Assembly (NCBI GenBank): GCA_035601575.1
Contig: DATNNZ010000463.1
Span: forward strand, 1-20,141
Direction of reading: 5' to 3'
Source: DASTDH01 sp035601575
GTDB taxonomy: Bacteria; Verrucomicrobiota; Verrucomicrobiia; Chthoniobacterales; JAFAMB01
Length of the DNA stretch: 20,141 bases
The translations under genes were made by a program, and so were the position numbers. Positions 1-7,565 of the stretch are shown piece after piece (within the stretch, counting starts at the first letter, position 1; each line of letters starts with the position of its first letter). Under the pieces are notes generated by a model. The model saw only the letters and a program-made list of their open reading frames with translations, had not been told where the DNA came from and made no database searches.

Positions 1-1409
1 ACGTATTTTCGCGGTAATGGCCCACGAGATCGCCCATCAGTGGTTTGGCGATTTGATCACAATGGCTTGGTGGAACAACATTTGGCTCAATGAGGGATTC
101 GCGAGCTGGATGGAAAAAAAGGCGACCGATCACTTCAATCCAGATTGGAAGGTTTGGGTGCATGCGAACAACGACAAACACGCAATGCGTTAACCACCAA
201 CAGATCGTTAGATTGGAACAAGCGCGGTTCTTAATTGGTGAATCTGATATTACTCCGCTACGGTGGAGCGTACCCGTCGGCATGGTGGCACTCAGCGACC
301 CAGCGAAAATCAAGCGCGTTCTTTTAGATAAGTCCTCAAGCGATTTCGAATTTTCGCACTGCGATGAACCAATCAAAGCAAATGCCGGTGATGTCGGGTT
401 TCTCCGCGTTTCCTATGAACCCGCTCTTTTCCGCGAGCTGGAAAGAGCGGTATTGAAACTGCCAGAAAGCGATCGGGTCAATCTGGTGACCGATACCTGG
501 GCAACCGTGGAATCGGGCGATAACCCGGCTTCCACCTATTTTGAGCTACTCGAAGGGCTAAGTCAGGATGATAGCTATGCGGTCTGGCAGAGCATCATCG
601 GCTTCGAACGAACGGTCGGTCCGTTGAAATTCATAAATCGGTTGGAACGAGATCAACCGGGCAGAGCGAGTTTCGAAAATTATGTCTGCGGTTTGCTGGG
701 TAAGAGGTTGGCCGAACTTACTTGGGACGAGAAGGTTGGCGAGCCGATAGAGAAACGACTCCTTCGCGCCTTACTGATCGAAACAATGGGAATGTTTGGG
801 GACCAGACCGTAATCGAAGAGGCGTCTCGCCGGTTCGCGAGTTTTCGCGAGAATCCAACGTCGCTCCATCCCAATTTGCGACCGGCCGTAATCCGCATCG
901 CTGGACGTTACAGTTCGCCCACGGACTACGAAACCTTGCTTAGACTAGCGGAGGAGTCGCCGACCAGCGAGGAAAGACGAATGTACCTGCGCGCGCTCAG
1001 CGCGGTTCGCGATCCCGAACTCGCCCAGCGAAGCGTGGAATTCTTTATCTCAAAACACGTTGCTCCGGGGGACGCGGGACGCGCGTTAGAGGAAGAGTCT
1101 TTAGAACATCCGGAGATCGTCTGGACGTACGCGACGACTCACCTTAAACTGATGCAACAACGTTTTGGTTTCTTCCGATGGAACCGTTTGCTCCCCAACA
1201 TTGCGACAGGATTCACCGATAGCGAGCGGGCAGATGAACTTGTCCGGTTTGCGCAGCAAAACTTGCCGGCTCAGGGGCAGCGAGAGGCGGACAACGCGGC
1301 CAACCTTATTCGATTCTCTGCCGAACTGAAGAAACGTGAACTTCCCAAAATAGACCGATGGGTCGCAACCAAAATTGCGCAGGGTGACGCCCACGGCCAA
1401 TCGAACTAG
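1..1409 (+). pseudogene. M1-family aminopeptidase (aminopeptidase N type), 5' truncated by window and broken by an internal deletion
   Basis: Bases 2-193 read in one frame as the catalytic core of a gluzincin aminopeptidase: the zinc motif HEIAHQWFG, then the second zinc ligand in WLNEGFASW, and on to NDKHAMR before a TAA at 191-193. From about base 180 the next frame continues with an ERAP1-like C-terminal helical domain (CVNHQQIVRLEQARF, PLRWSVPV, then about 380 helical residues) to the stop at 1409. In intact M1 enzymes roughly 100 residues lie between these two points, including the catalytic tyrosine (usually in a YSKG-type motif). Those residues are absent here and the frame shifts at the junction. 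An ATG at 90 opens the second frame, but its first 30 or so residues are an out-of-frame reading of the M1 domain, so it is not a natural start. The product should be inactive. An assembly error is the main alternative to a true deletion. Confidence 0.85.
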
Positions 1410-1463
1410 GCCGCAAAACCACACGCCATGAGAAACCAACGCGCTCATTGCGGGCTAAGTCTT

Positions 1464-2150
1464 ATGAAACATGGTATCTGCCTCTCTGTCTTGCTGCTCG
1501 GTTGGGTGACGATCGCACACGGCGATTTTGTGTTGAAACAGACGGTCGAAAACTTCGGACAACGGCAGCAGGTAACCATCAAGTTGAAAGGATCAAAGTG
1601 TCGGATCGATACTAGTTCCGACACCAGCGCAATTATCGATCCCCAGGCCGGCACCGTCATTTTGTTGCATCAGCCGAAGATGTTCATGAAAATCAGCTCA
1701 GAGCAGCTGAGCGCGCAAGCCGAAGCAATTAAAAAAATGCTCTCAGCTTCGGGCAATTCAAACGAGAATACCGATTTCCAGGCCAGCGGAAAGACCGATA
1801 ACATCAGCGGATTTGCGACCGAAGAATATACCGGCAAGATCGACGGGCTCCCCATCACTCTCGACGTCACGAAGGATTTTCCAAAATACCGAGAATTGTT
1901 GGCCCAACTCTATGCGGTGCAGGACGCGCCGGGGCTCAGTCCTTTTCATACCCTGTCCGTTGCTCCGGAAAAATACCCAGGATTACCGGTACGGACCACG
2001 GTCGAACTGCTCGGACAAAAAGTCATAACTACTCTCGATACCGTGGCCGAAACGGCGTTGGCTGACGGAGATTTTGCCATCCCGACTGACTATCAAGAAT
2101 TACGGGCAAACTCGCAGCCCCAAAGCAGTCCGCGATCTTCACCACAGTGA
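1464..2150 (+). CDS. Secreted DUF4412-type protein
   Basis: Predicted exported protein of 228 residues. The N-terminus from 1464 (MKHGICLSVLLLGWVTIAHG) is a standard signal peptide with cleavage expected after AHG. The mature part starts DFVLKQTVE and runs as amphipathic beta strands, with a typical pattern for the DUF4412 family (QxVTIKLKGSKCRID, DPQAGTVILLHQPKMFMKI, GFATEEYTGKIDG). These are periplasmic or outer-membrane-associated proteins of unknown function, often with a lipoprotein-carrier-like fold. The C-terminus is a Ser/Pro/Gln-rich tail. An in-frame ATG at 1428 would add twelve residues; neither start has a clear Shine-Dalgarno, and 1464 was chosen because it gives the more compact signal peptide. 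The gene follows the broken aminopeptidase by about 50 bases and overlaps maf by four bases, so it is probably co-transcribed with maf. Family assignment is from pattern recognition only. Confidence 0.75.
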   Translation: MKHGICLSVLLLGWVTIAHGDFVLKQTVENFGQRQQVTIKLKGSKCRIDTSSDTSAIIDPQAGTVILLHQPKMFMKISSEQLSAQAEAIKKMLSASGNSNENTDFQASGKTDNISGFATEEYTGKIDGLPITLDVTKDFPKYRELLAQLYAVQDAPGLSPFHTLSVAPEKYPGLPVRTTVELLGQKVITTLDTVAETALADGDFAIPTDYQELRANSQPQSSPRSSPQ

Positions 2151-2740
2151 AAAGACTTATTCTTGCCTCCGGTTCGCCGCAACGCATTCAACTGTTACGG
2201 GAAGCCCGATATGATTTCATCGCGCGGACGGCTTCCGTTACGGAACTCGCGGTAGATTTCCTAACGCCTGGCGAACTGACTCTGCTCAATGCTTGTCGGA
2301 AGGCTTTCGCCGTGGCTCGCACCGAGCCCGATGCGATCGTTCTGGGCGCTGACACTCTCGTAGCGCTCGAGGCAGCGTTGTTTGGGAAGCCGGCCAATCT
2401 CGATGAAGCTCGTAGGATGCTGACGCAGCTTTCCAGCAGGACCCACGAAGTCATCACCGGCGTCGCCATTAGCAATTTCTCGGAACGACGGACTTTATCC
2501 GCCATCGTCGAATCCGAAGTACGATTTCGTCGATTGGATGCCGATTTGATTGATCGTTATCTATCTCGCATTGATCCGCTCCAGAAAGCGGGAGCTTATG
2601 CGGCACAAATCGAGCCAGGAACCGTAATCGAGCGAATTGATGGCTCTTTCACCAATGTTGTCGGTTTGCCAATGGAAACCGTTTCTCGAATGTTAGGAGA
2701 ATTCGGGATTCACCCAGCCGCTGTCGCGGATGACAAATGA
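2147..2740 (+). CDS. maf: Maf-family nucleoside triphosphate pyrophosphatase
   Basis: House-cleaning pyrophosphatase that hydrolyses non-canonical or modified NTPs (dTTP/UTP or m7GTP, depending on subgroup) to NMP and PPi in the cytoplasm. The 197-residue protein shows the Maf signatures: ASGSPQR (residues 7-13), ADTLV with the catalytic Asp69, FGKP (79-82), MLTQLSSRTHEVITGVA (91-107), KAGAYAAQ (147-154) and GSFTNVVGLPMETV (166-179). The length is normal. The start is GTG at 2147 inside the sequence GTGA, which also contains the stop of the upstream gene, so translation is probably coupled. The last residues (DDK) and the stop codon fall inside a tandem heptamer array that continues downstream, suggesting that the original 3' end was replaced by or merged with this repeat. 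The substrate subgroup cannot be decided confidently from the motifs. Confidence 0.93.
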   Translation: MKRLILASGSPQRIQLLREARYDFIARTASVTELAVDFLTPGELTLLNACRKAFAVARTEPDAIVLGADTLVALEAALFGKPANLDEARRMLTQLSSRTHEVITGVAISNFSERRTLSAIVESEVRFRRLDADLIDRYLSRIDPLQKAGAYAAQIEPGTVIERIDGSFTNVVGLPMETVSRMLGEFGIHPAAVADDK

Positions 2741-2871
2741 CAAATGACAGATGACAGATGAAAAACAGCTGTTCGGAGGCCGATCAGAATGAACAAGCGA
2801 CCTCCTCGAAGTGTTTATTGGATCTAGTCAGCGCTTTGCCACGCCTCCCTTTGTCATCTGTCATCTGTCAT
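2730..2871. repeat. Heptamer-array inverted repeat element (locus A, unit ATGACAR)
   Basis: Left arm: four consecutive 7-base units at 2730-2757 (ATGACAA, ATGACAA, ATGACAG, ATGACAG), followed by ATGA. Right arm: three inverted units at 2851-2871 (TTGTCAT, CTGTCAT, CTGTCAT). Bases 2744-2761 and 2854-2871 are perfect 18-base reverse complements separated by 92 bases. The left array starts inside the last codons of maf and provides its TGA stop. The element lies between two convergent genes (maf and the TPR gene). The interior shows no gene. Confidence 0.9.
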
Positions 2872-2874
2872 GCA

Positions 2875-2896
2875 CCATTCGGCGTCAGCCGAATGG
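2875..2896. terminator. Hairpin in the convergent maf / TPR-gene spacer
   Basis: CCATTCGGC and GCCGAATGG form a perfect 9-bp stem with a GTCA loop. It begins three bases beyond the TAG stop of the TPR gene (2899-2901) and directly abuts heptamer element A. There is no T-run on either side, so if it stops transcription it is not a classical intrinsic terminator. It could equally protect mRNA 3' ends. Confidence 0.5.
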
Positions 2897-2898
2897 CG

Positions 2899-4161
2899 CT
2901 AGATCTGTGGTCCGATTCCAAGCTGCCTGAGTTTCGCTCGCATGTCGTCTTGCTCCTTCGGATCTTTCGACAAATCCAGTGCCTTCTGGATCTGAGCGGC
3001 ACCAGAGCGAACGTCGCCCTTTTTCGCAATCACGAAACCCTTACCGGCCAGCGCCGCGGGATTGTTCGGATCTTTTTCTAAAACTTTGTCAAAATCGGCG
3101 GCAGCTTCATCAAACTTTCCCAGCTGCGCATAAAGGTTCCCTCGCCGAGTATATAGACGCAAATCATCGGGCTTAAATGAAATCAGATGAGTAAAATCAT
3201 CGACCGCCTTGTCCGATTGATTGGCCGCTATATAGAGAAAGGACCGAGCGGTGTAGTATTCACCTTCATTGGGCGCAAGTGAAATGGCCTTATTGAAATC
3301 TGCTAGAGCTGCGTCTTTGTCGTTCTTCTTCATCTCCGCATAACCTTTGCCTGCATAAGCAGTGGCTTCGTCTGGTTTTGCCTGGATTACTGCGGAGTAG
3401 TCGGCGATAGCCTTATCGAATTGGCCGTCCTCGCGAAAAAGATCGCCTCGCCGCAAAAGAGCATCGAGGTCATTCGGTTTGATGGCGAGCAAGGCAGTGA
3501 GATCGTCCAAGGCTTTTGCATGGTCATTCGCGTGGATATAGGCATTCGCACGACCAGTGAGTGCTTCGACGTTCTTGCCATCGATTTCCAGCACCTTGCT
3601 GTAGTCGGCGATGGCCTCCTGCCACTTGGCCCCAGCCGCGTAAATCTGCGCCCGAGAAAGATAGAGCTTAGGATCGGTTGGATTTTTCTCGATTAATTTC
3701 GCGACCTCTTCAGCCGCTTGACCCGTGTCCTTTTTGGCGGCCAGCACGTACGCTTGGTACTTCAGCGCTCGCTGCTCATCCGGCTTCTTGGCCAGCACCG
3801 CTGCAAAATCTTTTTCCGCCTCATCGAATTTCTTGGCTTCGGTGAAAGCGATTCCGCGATTCAATTGTGAGGTCAGATCATCCGGTTGCAGGGACAAAAC
3901 CTGCGTGTAATCGACGGCTGCGTGCTCCCAATCCTTCATCCGCGAGTAGAGCGCAGCCCGATTTCGATAAAACATGGGATTCTTTGAATCGGCTTCGATT
4001 GCCTTAGTGAACTCTTCGAGAGCTTCCTTGTCTTTACCCTCTTTGACCAATTGCACAGCACGGGCCGTGTGCTGATCTGCAGTTGCTTCTGAACCGTAAA
4101 CCAGACTGCTCAAAGCGATCCAAAGACTCCCGACTAGAATCACCCCACTATTTCTGAACAT
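2899..4161 (-). CDS. Exported tetratricopeptide-repeat protein (eleven TPRs)
   Basis: Protein of 420 residues. From ATG at 4161 the N-terminus (MFRNSGVILVGSLWIALSSL, then VYGSEA) is a signal peptide, so the protein should be periplasmic or membrane-anchored. The rest is a solenoid of eleven consecutive 34-residue TPR units in register with no spacer. Each unit has the consensus positions (small residue 8, Y/F 11, A 20, P 32), starting HTARAVQLVKEG and ending QIQKALDLSKD, then a short capping helix. TPR solenoids bind protein partners; no catalytic domain is present and the partner is unknown. A longer reading in the same frame reaches 4284, but it lacks a signal peptide at its N-terminus and would consume the divergent promoter space, so 4161 is preferred. 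The gene is divergent from a lipoprotein gene, and convergent with maf across heptamer element A. Confidence 0.88.
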   Translation of the reverse strand: MFRNSGVILVGSLWIALSSLVYGSEATADQHTARAVQLVKEGKDKEALEEFTKAIEADSKNPMFYRNRAALYSRMKDWEHAAVDYTQVLSLQPDDLTSQLNRGIAFTEAKKFDEAEKDFAAVLAKKPDEQRALKYQAYVLAAKKDTGQAAEEVAKLIEKNPTDPKLYLSRAQIYAAGAKWQEAIADYSKVLEIDGKNVEALTGRANAYIHANDHAKALDDLTALLAIKPNDLDALLRRGDLFREDGQFDKAIADYSAVIQAKPDEATAYAGKGYAEMKKNDKDAALADFNKAISLAPNEGEYYTARSFLYIAANQSDKAVDDFTHLISFKPDDLRLYTRRGNLYAQLGKFDEAAADFDKVLEKDPNNPAALAGKGFVIAKKGDVRSGAAQIQKALDLSKDPKEQDDMRAKLRQLGIGPQI

Positions 4162-4295
4162 GCCTATCCAATTGCCAAAGAATCGTTCCGAATCAAGACG
4201 TGATCGAAGAGTTTTGGCTCTGAGCATTCCTGGGGAGGGAAAAATAAGTAAACAAAAAACGACCGTGTGTCGTCTAACCCGCATAAATCGCCGTT
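4162..4295. promoter_or_regulatory. Divergent intergenic region, TPR gene / BON lipoprotein
   Basis: The 134-base spacer lies between the start codons of two genes reading away from each other, so it must hold both promoters. An A-rich stretch around 4240-4260 stands out. No convincing -35/-10 pair or operator was identified. A small inverted pair (ACGAC...GTCGT) lies near 4260-4275. Confidence 0.45.
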
Positions 4296-4805
4296 ATGGT
4301 TCCTCGCACCAAGCTCCTTTTCTGTCTGATCGCATTGCTAGCGAGCTGTTCGTCCTATGATAGGTCGGGAGGCACGACTTTCAGCCGGGCACTGAGGGCT
4401 CCAAAAACCATGCGTCGCACCTCTGGCTCCGGCTCAGCCGAGAGCAGCCCAACGCAAAACGCAGTGATGAGCGGCGCAACGACGAGCGAATTCGCGAAGC
4501 GAATTGTTGGAGGCGAGTTGATCCGGGCCGAGAACGGCACCCTGGTCGTTCGAGCGACGGCCACCAAAGACAATCTTCAGCCGGTTGGTCTCACGACGGA
4601 TGCAATCATTACGTCTTCAGTATTGAATAAGATTGGAAGCCAGCCACGTCTGAAAGCCAGCGGGTTCGAGGTGAGTTCCACCAACGGGGTCGTTTCTATT
4701 CATGCCCGGAACGATTCGATTGATGACGCAGTCGCAGCGATCAATTTGGCCCTGAGCGTCCCGGACGTGCGGCAGGTCGTTTACGCGATACCGGCCAGAG
4801 TTTGA
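4296..4805 (+). CDS. Lipoprotein with C-terminal BON-like domain
   Basis: Protein of 169 residues. The N-terminus has a lipoprotein signal: hydrophobic stretch LLFCLIALL followed by the lipobox LASC, with Cys18 as the lipidated residue. After a low-complexity Ser/Thr/Gly linker (about residues 20-65), the C-terminal 70 residues (ITSSVLNKIGSQPRLKASGF, VSSTNGVVSIHARNDSID, AINLALSVPDVRQVVYAI) follow the pattern of a BON domain. That fold consists of alternating alpha/beta elements with a central V.L.G.V-like strand and binds phospholipid or other hydrophobic ligands in OsmY and other envelope proteins. The conserved BON glycine after the strand is replaced here, so the match is partial. A role in the envelope is likely but unproven. 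The gene stands alone, divergent from the TPR gene and convergent with the Trm112-PPK2 gene. Confidence 0.72.
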   Translation: MVPRTKLLFCLIALLASCSSYDRSGGTTFSRALRAPKTMRRTSGSGSAESSPTQNAVMSGATTSEFAKRIVGGELIRAENGTLVVRATATKDNLQPVGLTTDAIITSSVLNKIGSQPRLKASGFEVSSTNGVVSIHARNDSIDDAVAAINLALSVPDVRQVVYAIPARV

Positions 4806-4947
4806 ACCGGTAGGGATGCGCTCCCGACTACGTCCGGCAGCCGCCCCCATGCGCGTCAACTGAAGGCAGGACCGCCTAGGTTGATCTGCCTCTTCGAGAG
4901 CATGGTCCCGTGGGGGGGTGAAATCGGTTTCGTTGGTAGCGGCCGCG
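4806..4947. other. Convergent spacer with several short inverted pairs; possible structured or repeat element
   Basis: No gene is seen in these 142 bases between two convergent stops. Possible pairings include GGGA(4813-4816)/TCCC(4822-4825), CCCCCAT(4844-4850) with GTGGGGG (about 4910-4916, one wobble), AGGCAG/CTGCCT around 4864-4891, and TAGCG/CGCTA flanking GCCG near 4937-4950. Each is short. Together they suggest a folded 3' region, or a decayed dispersed repeat, rather than plain spacer. No heptamer array is present. Confidence 0.35.
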
Positions 4948-5955
4948 CTAGTGCATATCAAGCGACTGCATTGCTTTGATTGCCGTTTTCAAAAACTTTA
5001 GTCGCGCGTACCATTTAAAATTCGCTTCGACAACAGTCCATGGCGCGAACGGGGTTGCGGTCTGCTCAAACATGTCCTGCGCTGCTTCATTGTGTTCGTC
5101 CCATTTTCGACGGTTGCGCCAATCTTCTTCTGTGATCTTCCAATGCTTCAGGGGATCAGCCTCGCGGCGCTTGAAACGTTCGAGCTGTTCTTCTTTGGAG
5201 ATGTGCAAGTAGAGCTTGATGATCAGCGTACCGTCATCGACCAGGAGGCGCTCGAATTCGTTGATCTCTCGGTAGGCGCGCTTCCATTCCGCACCGGTGG
5301 CGAAGCCTTCTACCCGCTCCACCAACACGCGTCCATACCAAGAACGGTCAAATATAGCGATCTCGCCATAACTCGGCAGCTTATTCCAAAAACGCCAAAG
5401 ATAGTGGTGCCGGGATTCCTCCTGGGTTGGCTTTACGATCGAGTATACGCGATAAGTGCGAGGGTCGAGCTTTTCCACCAATCTCTTGATTGCTCCTCCT
5501 TTGCCGGCAGCGTCCGGGCCTTCGACCACCACTACCACACTGTGCTTCGTCTCAATCAAAGCACGCTGCAGGGTCAGCAGCTCAAGCTGATATTCTTTGA
5601 CTCTCTCTTTGTACTCCTCTTGGTCGATCGACCGGTTCTGGTCGAGTTCGTCCAAAATCACGGTCTTGTGCGAAGATTTTTCCAGTTTGGCCATTGAAGT
5701 GTCCAACGATTCTGGCAGGTCAAGGGCCTCGTTCGGTAATAACACCGGTAGACCGTCGCGAACCGGATAACACAACTTCGCCGAATCGCAAATGAGAGAT
5801 TGTTCGAGCTCGCCGTTTACTTCTTGATGCCCCTGATCGGGACCCTGTTTGGCCCGAATCTCGGCATTAATGCAGATCAGTTCGGACTCGCTCGCCAAGC
5901 GGAGTCGCCCTCCCGTTCGGGGGCAGCGCAACAATGAAAGGAGCTGAGGGTCCAT
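4948..5955 (-). CDS. Trm112-like domain fused to PPK2-family polyphosphate kinase
   Basis: Protein of 335 residues in one uninterrupted frame. Residues 1-78 resemble Trm112/UPF0434 proteins (LLSLLRCPRTGGRL, LIC, LCYPVRDGLPVLLPNEA). The usual CPxC pair is reduced to a single Cys11, with further cysteines at 28, 56 and 62. Residues 100-335 are a complete PPK2 domain, which moves phosphate between polyphosphate and nucleotides: Walker A GPDAAGKGG (146-154), lid-side RHHYLWRFW, Walker B IFDRSWYGRVLVERVEGF (201-218), and WKITEEDWRNRRKWDEHNEA. The motif wording is closest to AMP-phosphorylating PAP/class II enzymes, but the class is not proven. The ATG at 5955 is the start; upstream in-frame codons lead only into a repeat. 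The internal methionine before the PPK2 domain (residue 88) has no Shine-Dalgarno, which supports a real fusion. The start codon directly abuts inverted-repeat element B. Confidence 0.88.
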   Translation of the reverse strand: MDPQLLSLLRCPRTGGRLRLASESELICINAEIRAKQGPDQGHQEVNGELEQSLICDSAKLCYPVRDGLPVLLPNEALDLPESLDTSMAKLEKSSHKTVILDELDQNRSIDQEEYKERVKEYQLELLTLQRALIETKHSVVVVVEGPDAAGKGGAIKRLVEKLDPRTYRVYSIVKPTQEESRHHYLWRFWNKLPSYGEIAIFDRSWYGRVLVERVEGFATGAEWKRAYREINEFERLLVDDGTLIIKLYLHISKEEQLERFKRREADPLKHWKITEEDWRNRRKWDEHNEAAQDMFEQTATPFAPWTVVEANFKWYARLKFLKTAIKAMQSLDMH

Positions 5956-6099
5956 GCTCAGCCTGAGAATAGCCAATAGCCGATAGCCGATAGCCGATGA
6001 TGGGACCTGCGGGAGGTCTGCAACGCTTCATCAAACGGATCCGCGCGTTTGCCGATCATTTTCATTGGCTATTGGCTATTGGCTATTCTCAGGCTGAGC
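5956..6099. repeat. Heptamer-array inverted repeat element (locus B, unit ATAGCCR)
   Basis: Left arm: CTCAGCCTGAG, then four heptamers at 5969-5996 (ATAGCCA, then ATAGCCG three times). Right arm: three inverted units TTGGCTA at 6065-6085, then CTCAGGCTGAG. Bases 5956-5988 and 6067-6099 are reverse complements over 33 positions with one G-T exception (5982/6073); the outer 26 are perfect. The element fills the entire gap between the moeB-like stop (6103) and the Trm112-PPK2 start codon (5955). In an RNA reading the minus strand, the 3' arm of the hairpin ends at the ATG and contains the only AGG that could serve as ribosome-binding site. Confidence 0.93.
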
Positions 6100-6102
6100 C
6101 GC

Positions 6103-7293
6103 TTAGTACTTTGGCACGGTGGGATCGACTTGTTCAGACCAAGCAGTAATTCCGCCTTCCAAATTGTAAAGCTTACGAAACCCCGCTTCCTGTAAGATGT
6201 GGAGAGCACGCGCACTTCGGGTTCCGCCCTTGCATTGGAGCACGATTTCATCGGCACTATCCAACTCGCTCAGTCGGCTCGGCAATTCTGCCAACGGAAT
6301 GAGGTGAGAACCAGGGATACTGCAGATCTCGTACTCATATGCCTCGCGCACATCCACCAAAACAAATGGATCTTTGCGCTCAATTTTTGCTTTAAGATCG
6401 AGCACGGTAATTCCCGGAACCGCCAATTCCTTTTCCGCCTCAGCGTCAGCCTGGGGCAAGCCGCAAAACTGTTCGTAATCGATCAATTCGTGAATAGTAG
6501 GGGAATCGCCGCAGATTGGACAATTCGGATCCCTGCGCACCTTGAATTCGCGAAACCGCATTTTCAATGTGTCGACGCTGACCAGTCGCCCGATGAGCGG
6601 TTCGCCGGTCCCAAGGATCAGTTTCACTGCTTCGATCGCCTGCATCACGCCGATCATTCCGGGCAGTACTCCAAGCACGCCGCCCTCGGCGCAACTGGGG
6701 ACCATTCCGGGTGGAGGAGGCTCCGGAAACATACAGCGATAACAGGGGCCACCGAGGTGCGGGGCAAAAACCGTGCATTGGCCGTCAAACCGAAAGATCG
6801 ACCCGTAAATGTTCGGCTTCTTCGTCAGAACACAAACGTCGTTGGAAAGGTACCGCGTCGGGAAATTATCAGTCCCATCGATAACTAGATCGTAATCCTT
6901 GACCAGATCCATCGCATTATCGCTACTAAACATGCAGTCGTGCAGATCGACCTGAACGTTAGGATTAACCGCTTTGATTCGATCTTTGGCCGAATTGAGC
7001 TTCTTTCGGCCAACATCGCTCGTACCGTGAAGAATCTGACGCTGCAGATTGGAGAAATCGACAACGTCCGGATCTACCAATCCCATTCTTCCAATTCCGG
7101 CTGCCGCCAAATAAAGAGCGATTGGAGAGCCGAGTCCGCCAGAACCAATGCACAAAATGGAGGCAGCCTTTAGCCGTTTCTGACCCTCGAGGGTTACCTC
7201 TGGCATGATGAGATGCCGGGAATAGCGCGCTATCTCGTCGTTGCTGAATTGAATGTTCGCCGATCTCTCTTCCGGAATAATACTCACAGACAT
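6103..7293 (-). CDS. moeB: MoeB/ThiF-type adenylyltransferase with C-terminal rhodanese domain
   Basis: E1-like enzyme that adenylates, and probably thiolates, the C-terminal glycine of a small sulfur carrier (MoaD, ThiS or CysO type) for molybdopterin, thiamine or cysteine synthesis. The 396-residue protein has the ATP-binding motif GSGGLGSP (50-57), the DxDxVDxSNLQRQ region (74-86), the IDGTDNFPTRY segment (138-148), zinc cysteine pairs CYRC (184-187) and CPIC (258-261), and the conserved Cys201 in SCAEGGVLGVLPG. A rhodanese domain follows (about 295-396) with active-site Cys354 in the loop CKGGTRS and DVREAYEYEICSIPG upstream. This order matches MoeZ/MOCS3-type fusions. The ATG at 7293 was chosen because longer readings use TTG and enter the repeat region. 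No sulfur carrier gene is adjacent, so the pathway cannot be assigned from context. Confidence 0.9.
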   Translation of the reverse strand: MSVSIIPEERSANIQFSNDEIARYSRHLIMPEVTLEGQKRLKAASILCIGSGGLGSPIALYLAAAGIGRMGLVDPDVVDFSNLQRQILHGTSDVGRKKLNSAKDRIKAVNPNVQVDLHDCMFSSDNAMDLVKDYDLVIDGTDNFPTRYLSNDVCVLTKKPNIYGSIFRFDGQCTVFAPHLGGPCYRCMFPEPPPPGMVPSCAEGGVLGVLPGMIGVMQAIEAVKLILGTGEPLIGRLVSVDTLKMRFREFKVRRDPNCPICGDSPTIHELIDYEQFCGLPQADAEAEKELAVPGITVLDLKAKIERKDPFVLVDVREAYEYEICSIPGSHLIPLAELPSRLSELDSADEIVLQCKGGTRSARALHILQEAGFRKLYNLEGGITAWSEQVDPTVPKY

Positions 7294-7340
7294 ATGCAGG
7301 GAATAAAACTGTAGACCGGTATCGCCGATGTGCAAATTGA

Positions 7341-7565
7341 GGAGTCAGGAGCTAGGAGACAGGAGGTCACGCCTTCAAGTACGAAGATTCGCGGCGTCGA
7401 GGGACAGGCGATAAACTGTTCTGAGTCGCAAGGAATAGGATTGCGCGAGCCAAATCTCGGAGGAGGGAGTTCACAGCCCGTAGTCAGCGCCATATTCCGG
7501 CGGCCTGACTGCATCACCCCTCCTGACTCCTGGCTCCTTACTCCTGGATTCCGGCTTCTAACTCT
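7341..7565. repeat. Heptamer-array inverted repeat element (locus C, unit GGAGTCA-like)
   Basis: Left arm: four units at 7341-7368 (GGAGTCA, GGAGCTA, GGAGACA, GGAGGTC). Right arm: inverted units at 7524-7565 (TGACTCC, TGGCTCC, TTACTCC, TGGATTC, CGGCTTC, TAACTCT), increasingly degenerate toward zwf. The zwf stop codon (7558-7560) lies within the last units. The interior of about 155 bases shows no gene. The element occupies most of the spacer between zwf and the moeB-like gene, both on the minus strand. Confidence 0.85.

Noticed and set aside
90..1409. A free-standing 439-residue protein starting at ATG 90
   Set aside because: Its first part is the M1 zinc-domain sequence read in the wrong frame; family similarity begins only after about base 180, so this is the 3' part of a broken aminopeptidase gene.
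2730..2871. CRISPR-like array
   Set aside because: Units are 7 bases, contiguous, without spacers, and the second set is inverted; no cas genes are present.
2758..3081. Possible 107-residue gene on the plus strand after maf
   Set aside because: It starts in the repeat, overlaps the TPR gene antisense and shows no domain or ribosome-binding site.
5092..5697. 201-residue reading on the plus strand opposite PPK2
   Set aside because: It is the antisense shadow of the well-supported PPK2 coding region, with no recognisable domain.
6199..6888. 229-residue plus-strand reading opposite the moeB-like gene
   Set aside because: Antisense shadow of conserved MoeB/rhodanese motifs.
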